64,000 bases of DNA from Okapia johnstoni (lineage: Eukaryota; Chordata; Mammalia; Artiodactyla; Giraffidae). The notes under the pieces are model-generated. The model did no database searches. It saw only the letters and a program-made list of their open reading frames with translations, and was not told the DNA's origin. Made by a program: the position numbers and the translations under genes. The stretch is from NCBI GenBank assembly GCA_024291935.2, contig CM044308.1:117020501-117084500 (forward strand), given 5' to 3'. Shown in pieces: positions 53,577-63,889 of this stretch; within the stretch, counting starts at the first letter, position 1; each line of letters begins with the position of its first letter.

Positions 53577-53865
53577 GAGACTTCCGTGGTGGCCCAGTGG
53601 TTAAGAATCCCCCCGCCAATGCAGGGGACACAGGTTTAATCCCTGGTCCGGGAAGATTCCTCATGCCATGGGGCAAATAAGACCATGTGACACAACTACT
53701 GAAGCCCATACACCCTAGGGCCCATGCTCTGCAACAAGGGAAGCCACCTCAATGAAAAGCCCACAAACCATAACTAGAGAGTAGCCCCTGCTCATTGCAA
53801 CTAGAGAAAGCCTATGCATAGTAATGAAAACCCAGCTCAGCCAAAAATAAACAATAATTAATTTT
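53577..53865 (+). mobile_element. CHR-type SINE, long form
   Basis: gacttccgtggtggcccagt head, long body with gcaacaagggaagccac and gcaactagagaaagcc, and an A/T-rich tail. Confidence 0.9.
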
Positions 53866-54237
53866 TAAAAAATTGCTTTTACATCCACTCCCACAATCTT
53901 CTCAGTTATATGGTCTTATGTGGGAACTGTCCCGTATTTTGCTCAATTTGTGTCACATGTGATGGAACTGACTTCTGAACAAGGTTTCCAGACCCATGAA
54001 GGTCAGAATAAAAACACACATATATCTCTTGACTATTACATGATTCTGAGTATAATTCTGGACATAGAGTATTTGAGTGATGGGTAAACTCATCCATTGG
54101 CCAATGGTGAAGTTGATAGCTTGCAAGTTTTCCAGCATGGCATCTACTGGGGCAATCCGACAATCACCTGTTAAGCACCTGCTGTATGCCAAGAGCACCG
54201 GGAAAGTCTGCTCTGGGGAGTCTTTCCTACATGTCCC
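53866..54237. other. Unique sequence, nothing recognised
   Basis: No gene or named repeat. A possible MIR/L2-like word (taagcacctgctgtatgcca) sits near 54172. Confidence 0.4.
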
Positions 54238-54590
54238 TCTGTGGGGGAGCATTACCGGGCCAAGATGGCGACAGTCAGGCTCTCCCAAGATGGTGGTGGT
54301 CAGGCTCTCTCACCCCATTTCCTGTAGACAATGACTTAGCATGCTTATGTGATAAATGAGCTCATATAGGATATGGTACAGGTTCACCGTTATACAACTC
54401 TTTGGAGAGTCGCCGCTTCTGTTGGCAGTGCTAAATAAGGCCACTCGGAAAGTCCCTGGCTGCTGCATCAGCCACCCCCAAAAAAAGCGTGTCTACAATT
54501 CCCATGGTTCCTTGAACCTTCTTCCAGCTCCCCAACTTGCGCTTCACCTATCTGGAGTTCGTTGATTGGCAGGACATCCCTTTTTTTATT
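54238..54590 (+). mobile_element. Possible solo LTR of an endogenous retrovirus
   Basis: The stretch starts near tgtgggggagcattaccggg, has a ctaaataagg TATA-like word (54430), and ends in a region (cacctatctggagttcgttg, attggcaggaca) with the look of an LTR R/U5. No gag, pol or env sequence is visible beside it. The family is not recognised and the termini are uncertain. Confidence 0.35.
54260..54309 (+). repeat. 25-bp tandem duplication with YY1-like motif
   Basis: Two 25-bp units (54260-54284, 54285-54309) differ at four positions. The first contains ccaagatggcg, the YY1-type AAGATGGCG word. In the second, the CG is TG. Confidence 0.8.
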
Positions 54591-56039
54591 GTTAAGTGAT
54601 GGCCCTGGGAGAGTCCCCTATACTTCTTCCCTCTGCTCTGACCAAACTGACCCCACTCCTGGGCAGAAACGCTGGCATGGAACAGAAGGGACAGTACAAG
54701 AAACTAACTTGGTCCAGTGAATTTAGGCATTTGATTTTCAAGTTCAAGATCATTTCCTCAGAGACTAGACAGAATTGATGGATCAGTTACTCTGACACTG
54801 AAGGACAGAAAGAACTGCAAGGCCTGCTTAAATAAACTCAAGAGAACCCGAAGGGGTGAAGGTCCATTTTAAATATCCTTCTCGGCCTCACTGCTCTTTC
54901 TGCCTTACTGGTCTCTGTTTCCTCATCTGGAAAATGAGGATATGAAGCCAGCTGGTCACCGAGGTCATTTAAGGAGACCCTGGACATGGCTCCATGCGGC
55001 ACCTGACGATGGGAGAATTCTGGCTCTTCTCCAGTCGTGAACTCCCCAGAGTCATTATCCCCTCTGCTCTGCTCCCGTATGCTAGTGACCACTAAGCTTG
55101 CTCTTGACACCTCTAAGAGCCATTCCAGCTAGATCTCTGATGCCACTTCTAAGGTTCTTCCCAGCCCTGCCTTCTCTGCTCCCAGCCATGACTCAACACT
55201 ATGGCGGGGTGGGGGGGCTTGAATAATGAGTTTCACTTCTTCCTCTCTCTCTCACTGCTGGGTGATTTCATAATGACACACCCCTCCAGAGATGGTCGGG
55301 GACACTTCAGGTAGAGGGAGGCAAATGTGACTGTCCCTTGATGTCTGTTTCCTCATTCACAAAAAACAAGTGCATGCTTCATTTCTAATCGACAGCGTCA
55401 CCCCTAAAGAAATTTTGAATAACAATCCTATCATTCAATATCTCAGGCAGAAACTTGGATCAGTGACTCCTTTTTCACAAATTACAAAATGAATAGCCTT
55501 GCCTCTCCTCCTGTGCTCCTGCCCTCTCTCTTCAATGCAGAAATGCAGGGGCTCTTTCGTGAGCATTTACCTCTTTAGAGAGGAGGGGAAATGATGGGTA
55601 TTCATATGAGGTTTCTTTCTTGCCTGATTCACTCTCTGTCATTGTGGCTGAACATTTCCCATACGACCAGGCAATATTTGAATAATTATCATTCAACAAG
55701 CAGAATGGTTGACCTTCCTTTGGCAGCTGGGTGACTCCTAAAAATGAGAGTGTTGTAGGCGAAAGCAGCATCAAGGAGTCTAGGACAGTGCCCGACTCAG
55801 TGTCCCTTGTTACAATCACAGAATGCGGGTTAGTTCGGAAGTTCCCAGGACTGCCACGCATCACCCAAGCCACTTGGGAGAGCATCTTGGGTAGGAGCTG
55901 GGCTCAGAGGAAGAGGCAGTGATAAATGAACCATACCTCAGAAGAATGGCCATGTGACTGAGATAAAAATGATTTGCTCTGCAGATGGTGAAAAGATGAA
56001 ACCAGGCAGGACTGAAATTCAAACATCAGGGGAGTTTTT
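54591..56039. other. Mostly unique sequence with one MIR scrap
   Basis: gtctctgtttcctcatctgg with aaaatgaggatatgaagcc (54905-54945) is a sense MIR fragment. Frames of up to 117 codons (55532-55885 minus) have no family resemblance. G-rich patch at 55203-55219. Confidence 0.4.
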
Positions 56040-56192
56040 CATTCATTCACTCATTCATTCAAAAAACACTTACTGGGGACCACTACATGCCAGGCATTGT
56101 TCTAGATTCTGGGGTTATATGGGCTGCCCAGGTGGCACTAGTAGATTCTACCAGCAGAGAATGAGCCAGACCTCACTGCCTCCCAACCCACC

Positions 56193-56220
56193 AAAAAAAA
56201 AAAAAAAAAAAAAAAAAAAA
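56193..56220. repeat. A28 homopolymer
   Basis: 28 consecutive A at the right edge of a small insertion in the L2. About 30 bp of Bov-tA-head-like sequence (gggctgcccaggtggcacta) lies about 75 bp to its left. Confidence 0.9.
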
Positions 56221-56621
56221 GAATCCCTGCCTTCCTGGGGCTTAGCATTGAGAAAACAGACAATAAACAGAATTAAGTAGTTCACCACATAACTTGTCAG
56301 ATAATGATAAATGCTTTGGAGAAAAAGAAAAAAAGGCAAGGGAATGGGGCTTGAGAATATCAAATAAGGGTTGGGCTACAGTTTTATTAAGGGTGAGCAG
56401 GAAAAGCCTCACAGAGAAGATGACAAATCAGTAGAGACTTGAGGGAGAGATCTTTGGGGAAAATCCCCCAGGGCAGGGAAAGAGCAAGTTCAAAGGCCCT
56501 GGGGCAGTTTCCAGGAGCAGCAAGGAGACCCTGTGACTGGAGTCAAGTACCTTCCATCAGGCTTTTGCTCTGAGTGAGACAGGAAGCCACTGTATATTTA
56601 GAAGCAGAGAACAACATGATT

Positions 56622-56888
56622 TCTTTTTAAATTTTTATTTATTTTTTTATTTTGGCTGCACATAAGATTTCTCTAATTGCTGTGCCCAGGCTTCTCGTGG
56701 CGGCAGCTTCTCTTGTTGTGGAGCTCAGGCTCTACATGTGCAGGCTTCAATAATTGCAGCACGTGGGCTTCAGTAGTGGTGATGCACAGTTTTATTTGCC
56801 CCACAGCATATAGAGTCTTCCAGGGATTGAACCCATGTCCTTCACATTGGCACGTGAATTCTTAACCACTGGACCACAGGGGAAGTCC
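56622..56888 (-). mobile_element. CHR-type SINE in antisense L2
   Basis: ttattttggctgcacataag at the left to ttcttaaccactggaccaca at the right. T-rich tail at the left. Confidence 0.9.
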
Positions 56889-57329
56889 AAACATTACCTT
56901 TTGATTGAACAAAAACTCCTTGGCTGCTCTGTGGAGAACAGACTTGAGGGGGCAAGAGCAGAAGCAGGGGAGACCAGATCAGACAATAGGAAAGACGCCT
57001 GGGATGACTGAGGGGGTGTTGACGGAGGAGCCAGGAAGGGACCAGATTCTGGGTTTATTCTAAAGGAAGATCCAACAGGGTTTGCTGAAGAGTAAGATAC
57101 AGGTGTCAGGAACAGGAATGCCTTCTTGTTTGGAGGCATGGAACAGTAGAAAGATGGATGTATCATTCATAGAATTGGGAGATTGAAGGAAAACTTGGTT
57201 TGAGGAAGGAAATAGGAAGCCGTGTATAAACAGTAGGAAGGGGGAGATAAATGTGGCATGCGGGCCCCACCTGGAAGTGGGCGGTTCAAAAAATCTTATA
57301 GAAGCAAGTCAGTCATCAATGCACAAGCG

Positions 57330-57446
57330 ATGTGGCAAGGAGGGGAAGTTCTGGTTTTCTGAATCAGAACACCCAGTTTGGAGTCCCATATTTGCCACTC
57401 TCTAGTCAAGGGATTTTGGGGCATGACATTTAAGCTGTCTATGCTT
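57330..57446 (+). mobile_element. MIR SINE, interrupted by L1
   Basis: gttctggttttctgaatcag, agaacacccagtttggagtc and ttgccactctctagtcaagg are a diverged sense MIR. The next bases are L1. Confidence 0.5.
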
Positions 57447-57633
57447 CTCTAAAATTATTACTGTTTTATTTTTAATTGGATGATAATTCCTTTACAATGT
57501 TGTATTGGTTTCTTCCACACAGCAGTGTGAACCGGCCATAAGTAAGTATACATATATGTCTTCCCTCTTGAACCTCGCTTCCCAAAAACCCCTGCCATCC
57601 CACCCCTCTATGTTGTCACAGAGCACCAAGTTG
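57447..57633 (-). mobile_element. Ruminant L1 3' end with TSD
   Basis: ttcctttacaatgttgtatt, gtgtgaaccggccataagta and cacccctctatgttgtcaca. Flanks aagctgtctatgctt (57432-57446) and aagctctctatgctt (57634-57648) form a 15-bp TSD with one mismatch. Confidence 0.9.
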
Positions 57634-57714
57634 AAGCTCTCTATGCTTGAATCTGTTTATCTTCAAAATCTGAAAACATGTGTATATATACAGACACTTT
57701 GTAAAATGCAGAAC

Positions 57715-57985
57715 ATTACACCCAAAGCAAGAGGTTCAGGGCTAGGAGACCCGACTCTGGAAACACAGAGAGCCAAATGTGAATCCTTTTAATATAAATA
57801 TGAGGTTGGGCTAGCTTCTTTACCTCTTAAAAGTCTTGTTTTCCTTGTGTGTAAAGTGGAGATAACACAGCCTACCTTACAAGACTGTTGTGAGAATTCT
57901 TGAGCTAAAAATTTTAAAGTACCTAACAAAGAGCTTGGTACATAGTAGGTGCTTAATAAATTATGGCCATTGTTACACATAAATG
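57715..57985 (+). mobile_element. MIR SINE
   Basis: cttgttttccttgtgtgtaa, agtggagataacacagccta, acaagactgttgtgagaatt and acatagtaggtgcttaataa. Good match. Confidence 0.8.
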
Positions 57986-58321
57986 TAACTGTTATTATAG
58001 ATTGATTTGTTCATACATTGGCTTTCTGAGTGTGTGGTCACCTGTACAAAAATTCAGAGTGGACAGACAATATTATTTCAGGGAAACAGACAGTATTATT
58101 TCAGCATACATTGTAATATATCAAAAAGTAATTTATTACGTGCCCTTGTATACCCTCTGAGATTGTGAGCTTGTAGGGAACTGCAGGGAGCTGAGAAATA
58201 ATAAACGAGTTTAAACATTCAAACAAACTTTCTGGAGACAAAGAACCTATTTTCCTTTGTACCGTCCGCTGCTGGCCTGGTTCAGTGACTACACCCAAGA
58301 GGTACTTTATAGAGAGACTGC
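57986..58321. other. Unique AT-rich sequence
   Basis: Nothing recognised. A short imperfect direct repeat, gacagtattatttcag / gacaatattatttcag, occurs near 58066-58102. Confidence 0.45.
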
Positions 58322-58530
58322 TGTTGTTTAGTCGCTAAGTCGTGTCTGACTCTCTGTGACCCTGTGGACTGCAGCCCGCCAGGCTCCTCCGTCCATGGGA
58401 TTCCCAGGCAAGAATACTGGAGTGGGTTGCCATTGCCTTCTCCAGGGGATCTTCCCGACCCAGGGAGTGAACCCCAGTCTCCTGCATTGCTGGCAGATTC
58501 CTTACTGTCTGAGGCAGCAGGGAAGCCCTT
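58322..58530 (-). mobile_element. Bov-tA SINE
   Basis: tagtcgctaagtcgtgtctg at the left to ctgaggcagcagggaagccc at the right. Full length. Confidence 0.9.
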
Positions 58531-58559
58531 ATAGATAGGATCAAAGAAAGGATCTTAGA

Positions 58560-58720
58560 GCTCATTTTGTTCAATCATCTCCTTTTAATATTGAGAAAAT
58601 CAGAGCCCAGAGAGGGCCAGTGATTTGTCAAAGTGGCCCAGCCAGTAAGTGACCCAGCAGAGGGAGGGCTGGCGCTCAGCTTGAGTGACTGTGAGGTCGA
58701 CGGCTTTCCACTGTACCTCT
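58560..58720 (-). mobile_element. MIR SINE, antisense
   Basis: attgagaaaatcagagccca, gagagggccagtgatttgtc and cccagccagtaagtgaccca. Confidence 0.7.
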
Positions 58721-59260
58721 CACAGATGAGGAATGATCGAATCCAGCGGTGGCTGAATCAGGAGACTCTCATGACATGAACCCATGTAGGTCTCTTTAAT
58801 GGGCTCATTCTGTCTGACAGAGACTCAGAGGGTTTCCTTGTAGGGATAATACGACAGAGCAGGGGTTCTGGAATGGTCCTCTGAGCCTCCTGGATTTCCC
58901 TGGGGCCGGCAGTGTTTGCATTGGCCTAGACATTTTCCACCAAACCTCCCGGCAAATATTTGAAGGCCTTGATACAATGCCACACAAATAACCGTATCTA
59001 AAGCTCTCCCGTGTAAACAGCCTGGAGTCCTTAGTCAGTCAGCAGTGATCAGAGAGAAAAAGCAAAACCAAAACTTAGCTCCTTGAAATAGTTTTTTAAA
59101 GGTAAACCTCAAAGCCCACCTAAAAGGTGGCACATTTTTGTTGTGGTTAAAGTCACACGTATTGTTTACGCTAGTCATTGCACACTGGGAGAGGTGTGTG
59201 TTTTCCATGATACAGAAGAAATTTCCTGTGATAGCAAAAGTGGTTTTAAAAAGTAACTTT
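58721..59260. other. Unique sequence, no gene supported
   Basis: No named repeat. Composition is balanced and could include conserved non-coding DNA. Confidence 0.4.
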
Positions 59261-59406
59261 TTTCCCGATATTTTAACCATTAAAAAAATTTTTTTTAACT
59301 TTTTATTTTATATTGGAGTATAGCCTACTCACAATGTTGTGATAGTTTCAGGTGGACAGCAAAGGGATTCAGCCATATAGATACATGTATCTATTCTCCC
59401 CTAAAC
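59261..59406 (-). mobile_element. Ruminant L1 3' end with perfect TSD and extra 3' bases
   Basis: ttttatattggagtatagcc and gatagtttcaggtggacagc are antisense L1 3' end. The perfect 15-bp repeat ttaaaaagtaacttt lies at 59246-59260 and 59407-59421. About 25 extra bases sit between the L1 end and the left TSD. Confidence 0.85.
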
Positions 59407-59421
59407 TTAAAAAGTAACTTT

Positions 59422-59954
59422 AGAACTTCAAAAAACCGTCCCTCATTCTCTCCCAAGCTTTGCATGTACCATGTTTTAACAACTCCTATCTGATAGGGAC
59501 AGGGGAAAGACTGTAGAATTAGATTAAATGGAAGAAATTTTTTATGCTATGAATTATGAGATGGTTCCTATAATATTTCCCATCTTTGGCAGAGGGGTAA
59601 AAAGTACTTTCTTCACATATTAGCAAATCTGGCAGTAGCACTAAAGAAGCTTTGGACCGGAAGATAGGGAGAAAGTCACATGAAATCTCAATATAGTGGT
59701 TAAAGTTTAGACCAAAGAAGCCACGGTGGTAACCACAGGTTAGAAGTCCCAGGACCATCACCTAGCCTGACTACCTGTCCGTTACCACCCACCACTCCTA
59801 ACTTTCGAAGAGTCTTCATACAATCATCTCTTCCTCTGTTCTGCCTTCAAACCTTGTAAATAGAGAGTTCTACTACTTTACCTCAGGTTATCACAGATTA
59901 GTCGGATCAACTACCTAACTGTCTTCAGAAGCAGGGAACAAAATAAACTTAATA
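59422..59954. other. Unique sequence, nothing recognised
   Basis: No gene or named repeat. Confidence 0.4.
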
Positions 59955-60085
59955 TATTATTATTGACAATAATAGCAACTAACATTTATGAAGGCTCAGT
60001 CTCTGACAACACTGTGCATTCTCTAATCTAATCTGCACCAAAACTATGAATTTACACTATGTTATATCCATTTTACCCATGTTGA
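59955..60085 (-). mobile_element. MIR SINE, antisense
   Basis: aacatttatgaaggctcagt, actgtgcattctctaatcta and tatccattttacccatgttg. Confidence 0.55.
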
Positions 60086-60194
60086 GCCTAGATCCTAACT
60101 AGTACATTATTATAATTTAAATACCTGAAACTTCTTTATAAATAACTGATAGAATTTCCAGATTATACAAGCCTTAAAAGGTCATATGATCTTC

Positions 60195-60490
60195 TTTTTT
60201 AATAATTTTGTTGGCTTATTTATTTTACTTTAGGCTGTGCTGGGTCTTCGTTGCTGTATGAGCTTTTCTCTAGTTGCGGCGAGCAGGGGCTACTCTCCAG
60301 TTGTGGTGGGCAGGCTTCTCACTGCAGTGGCTTCTCTTGTTGTAGAGCATCAGCTCAAACATGGGGGTGTCAGTAGTTGTGTTACATGAGCTTTGTTACT
60401 GCTCTGAGATGTGTGGGATCTTCCCAGACCAGGGATTGAACCCATGTCTCCTGCAGGTGGATTCCTAACCACTGTGCCACCAGGGAACTC
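60195..60490 (-). mobile_element. CHR-type SINE, long form
   Basis: ttaggctgtgctgggtcttc at the left to cctaaccactgtgccaccag at the right. Confidence 0.9.
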
Positions 60491-60849
60491 TCAAATGATG
60501 TTAGTTAGTAACTTGCATCTTTCTTCTCATCACTAATACTTGATTGGGAGTAATTCATAAGCTATTACTAGGGTCATACTATAAAAATGTTTGAAGCTTT
60601 TTTCTCATTTAATCTATTGAAATGCCTCTAAATAAATAAGGATTTCAAAGTGTCAACGGCAGCTATGATTATTGAAATTTGCACTTTTTCATTTTGCTTT
60701 AATTTTTTTACAATGATTATATATTACCAAGAACAAAAAAAATAATAAAATTATTTGCATTCTTGAAAAATAAAAAAAAAAAAGATTCTTTTGCTACATG
60801 GGCCTGTGGCAAAATATTGACATAAATCCATTATCACAATAAGTCAGTA
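60491..60849. other. AT-rich unique sequence
   Basis: Long A-rich runs near 60735-60785. Nothing else recognised. Confidence 0.45.
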
Positions 60850-61085
60850 ATAATCATTTACAATTGCTTAAGAGCTGTATGGTTGGCAAAGCACTTTTGC
60901 ATACTATGGCAGTTAAATCCTCACAGGAATCCTATATAATATGAAATATGATGCCCTCTTTCTGGGCAAGGAAACTGAGGCTGGCAGCATTACAGTTTGT
61001 ATGACTCAAGGTTATTCGTTTCTATAAGGTGGAACTTGAACTTGGGCACCTTGACTCCAAGTGCTTCACATAATCCACTACCCCA
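60850..61085 (-). mobile_element. MIR SINE, antisense
   Basis: gcagttaaatcctcacagga, tgggcaaggaaactgaggct and tggaacttgaacttgggcac. Confidence 0.75.
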
Positions 61086-61424
61086 ATATCTTCCTAATAT
61101 TACCAATCCACGTGCCCCGGATCCTAGATATTTTCTGGATACTGCTCTGTCACCTCGTCTTAAAGTTTGCAATATGAGTTTTCACTCCAAGGATCTACTG
61201 TTTTGAAAGGGATATCTTTATTGTAACAGCTGCTCTCGATTGCTGGAGAGATAAAGATAACTTGTTCTTAGCTAGACCGACTGCGGAAAGATGAAACACA
61301 TGTTGTAAATAGGCGTTTACCACCTCCTGGAAGGTCCTCCCCCACCTTCCCTGGTTGCAGACTTCCCTGAGCCCTGATTGCTCGCAGAGTCCAGGTCAAG
61401 GAAGAAACTTCCAGAGAACAAGAA
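61086..61424. other. Unique sequence, nothing recognised
   Basis: No gene or named repeat. Confidence 0.4.
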
Positions 61425-61535
61425 TTAATAGTGTACCCATTTTCAGATGCAGAAACTGAGCTCCAGAGAGGTTAAGTCCCTTAGTCCCTCGTCACAGTAT
61501 GGAATGGAAATTCAGACCCAGCAATCGGTCCCCGC
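61425..61535 (-). mobile_element. MIR SINE, antisense
   Basis: cccattttcagatgcagaaa, ctgagctccagagaggttaa and gaaattcagacccagcaatc. Confidence 0.75.
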
Positions 61536-61629
61536 TGCCCGTGGGCTTGAAGTCTCCTCTGGACAGCCCTTAAGGAGTATACAACAGAAAAGAGGGAACC
61601 AGGGACTCTGGTTTGGTTTTTTTTAAGTA

Positions 61630-61631
<2 letters not shown>

Positions 61632-61664
<33 letters not shown>
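61632..61664. repeat. (CA)n microsatellite
   Basis: About 16 uninterrupted CA units. Confidence 0.95.
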
Positions 61665-61665
<1 letters not shown>

Positions 61666-61817
61666 AGTGTGAGCATGCATGCAGGAAGCAGGTAAACTGA
61701 ACAGCAAATGCTTAGAGAAAGAAAGAGTTGGGGACTAGGAAGCAGGTAGTGAGCAGGTAAGAAAGGAGCCTCTCTTTTTACTTTATCCAGTTTTTATTGT
61801 TTTCTGTTTTGTAATGT

Positions 61818-61958
61818 CTCTTATGGAGAAGGCAATGGCACCCCACTCTAGTACTCTTTTGCCTGGAAAATCCCATGGACGGAGGAGCCTGGTAGGCTTC
61901 AGTCCATGGAGTCACACAGAGTTGGACACGACTGAAGCGACTTAGCAGCAGCAGCAGC
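61818..61958 (+). mobile_element. Bov-A SINE, single monomer
   Basis: ggagaaggcaatggcacccc to gaagcgacttagcagcagca. Short repeat aatgtct on both sides. It lacks the second monomer of Bov-A2. Confidence 0.9.
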
Positions 61959-62038
61959 AATGTCTGTTAGGTTCTTAAAAATTGTGGTAAAACAAACAAA
62001 CTGTATCATTGTAATCGTTCTTAAATGTACATTTCAGT

Positions 62039-62094
62039 GGTATCACATGGATCCATAGTGTCATGTGGTATCACGTGCATCCATAGTGTCATGT
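62039..62094. repeat. 28-bp tandem duplication inside L1
   Basis: Units 62039-62066 and 62067-62094 differ at two positions. Each ends tccatagtgtcatgt. Confidence 0.9.
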
Positions 62095-62325
62095 AACCAT
62101 CACCACCATCTTTCTCCAGTTTTTCATCTGGCCAGACTGAAACTCTGCACCCATTAAACAATAACTTCCCCTTCCATAATGTCCTCAAGGTTCATCCGTG
62201 TTGTAGCATTTGCCAGAATCCCCTTCCTTTTTCAAAGCTGGAAAACATTCCACTATATGTGGACACCACATTTTGCTTATCCATCCATCTGCTCTGGCCA
62301 CTTGGGTTACTTCCACACTTTAGCT

Positions 62326-62457
62326 GTTTTTTTTTTTTCCTTTTTTTTTGCCATCCTGCATGGTTTTTGGAATCTTAGTTTCCTGACTAGCCAGTGAACC
62401 TGGGCCCTCAGCAGTGAAAGCGCTGAGTCCTAACCACTGGACTGCCTGGGAACTCCC
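62326..62457 (-). mobile_element. CHR-2-type SINE, short form, in L1
   Basis: Poly-T at the left, gccatcctgcatggtttttg, and at the right tcctaaccactggactgcct. Confidence 0.85.
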
Positions 62458-62650
62458 CACACAGCAGCTATTGTGAATAGGGCAGCTGTGAACTTTTGTG
62501 TGCGAATATCCCTGCTTTCAGTTCTTTGGGGTATATCCCCCCAAAAGTGGAATTGCTGGATCATAAGGTGATGTTTATTAGTTTTGTAACTTAGAAAACA
62601 AAAGTTTTTATTTTGTTAGATAAGAAAAAACATTTACTAATGAGTCATGG

Positions 62651-62970
62651 GAGACCACGGTGAAAATAAAGAGCTTCAGGACCAGGGAGCAGGGCTGTTT
62701 GGACACCAGGAGCAGCCGGTCGGGCCGTGCCGTTCCTGAGGGCAGGGCTGGTTTGGCAGCCCAATACTGCGTCGCAACCCGGGCCCAGCACCACACCTGT
62801 CTTCTTGGAGGTGCTCGGTACAGACCATTGTCCTCACAGGATGACTTCTGCAGACCGTCTTGGCAAGTGGTAGATCTCGGAGGAGACGAAAAGACGGCTT
62901 GGAAAAAAGGTGACAGTTGGGGACGGGACGTTGCCACCTGCTTCCGCACTGTGCGACCGGGCACTTCACT
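62651..62970. other. Local CpG-rich unique block
   Basis: 18 CpGs in about 320 bp, far above the flanks, in sequence that matches no repeat I know. Overlapping open frames on both strands (up to 150 codons, 62660-63112) reflect the GC content. No family resemblance. A small CpG island or an old GC-rich repeat is possible. Confidence 0.4.
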
Positions 62971-63280
62971 TCCTGAGACACTGTCCACCTTGATTCATCA
63001 CAGGACTGTTGTGAAAATACACCGTTCACTTATTCCTTCACCCAACAAATATCACATGCCTCCCAGTGCCAGGGCTAGACCAAATTTGAAACAGAGACAT
63101 TTCTTTCAATAGATAATGCTTCAGGTTTCCTCTGGTGTAATTTTGTAAAGTAACTTTGTACTTTTTTTTTTTTGGTATTCTTTGATTCCAAAGAATATTC
63201 TTTTATTCCACATAGAAGTGCTCTTGTCTCATTCCTCTTTTTTTTCCCTAAGTTTTTATTGTGGTAGAATACACATAACT

Positions 63281-63889
63281 TTGGGCTCCAGAATCACTGC
63301 TGATGGTGATTGCAGCCATGAAATTAAAAGACGCTTACTCCTTGGAAGGAAGGTTATGGCCAACCTAGATAGCATAGTTAAAAGCAGAGACATTACTTTG
63401 CCAATAAAAGTCCGTCTAGTCAAGGCTATGGTTTTTCCAGCGGTCATGTATGGATGTGAGAGTTGGACGGTGAAGAAAGCTGAGCGCCGAAGAATTGATG
63501 CTTTTGAACTGTGGTGTTGGAGAAGACTCTTGAGAGTCCCTTGGACTGCAAGGAGATCCAACCAGTCCATCCTAAAGCAGATCAGTCCTGTGTGTTCACT
63601 GGAAGGACTGATGTTGAAGCTGAAACTCCAATACTTTGGCCACCTCATGCAAAGAGCTGACTCACTGGAAAAGACCCTAATGCTGGGTAGGATTGGGGGC
63701 AGGAGGAGAAGGGGACGACAGAGGATGAGATGGTTGGATGGCATCACCGACTCGATGGACATGGGTTTGGGTGGACTCCGGGAGTTGGTGATGGACAGGG
63801 AGACCTGGCGTGCTGCGATTCATGGGGTCGCAAAGAGTCGGACACGACTGAGCGACTGAACTGAACTGAACTGAACTGAACTGTAAGTT
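63281..63889 (+). mobile_element. BovB LINE, 5'-truncated, with TSD
   Basis: Sense BovB from the LGSRITADG codons to the (CTGAA)n tail. aatacacataact (63268-63280) and aatatacataact (63890-63902) form a 13-bp TSD with one mismatch. Little decay. Confidence 0.95.
63283..63859 (+). pseudogene. BovB ORF2p C-terminal fragment
   Basis: The BovB-derived frame runs uninterrupted to the family-typical end KSRTRLSD and a stop. It covers [10 protein letters not shown], the [20 protein letters not shown] and [15 protein letters not shown] blocks, and the basic [11 protein letters not shown] stretch. The reverse-transcriptase motifs A-C and the endonuclease are missing, so no catalytic activity is possible. 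The open frame extends upstream to a Met at 63182, but those roughly 33 residues are translated from the L1 host sequence and are not part of BovB. It is a truncated insertion, not a gene. Confidence 0.9.

Larger units (their letters stand above)
56040..57100 (-). mobile_element. L2 LINE, antisense, about 1 kb, with insertions
   Basis: In order: cattcattcactcattcatt, actacatgccaggcattgtt, cttcctggggcttagcattg, aggaaaagcctcacagagaa, aggccctggggcagtttcca, tttgctctgagtgagacagg and, after a CHR SINE, ttggctgctctgtggagaac and gatccaacagggtttgctga. This is the usual L2 3' to 5' order. Non-coding relic, interrupted near 56119-56220 and at 56622-56888. Confidence 0.75.
61976..62600 (-). mobile_element. 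Old L1 LINE fragment, split by CHR SINE
   Basis: tgtaaccatcaccaccatct, cactatatgtggacaccaca, then after the SINE gcagctattgtgaatagggc and gtggaattgctggatcataa. Antisense L1, non-coding. Confidence 0.8.

Noticed and set aside
62660..63112. 150-codon plus-strand frame in the CpG-rich block
   Set aside because: No domain or family resemblance. Comparable frames of 117 and 126 codons are open on the opposite strand, as expected from high GC content.
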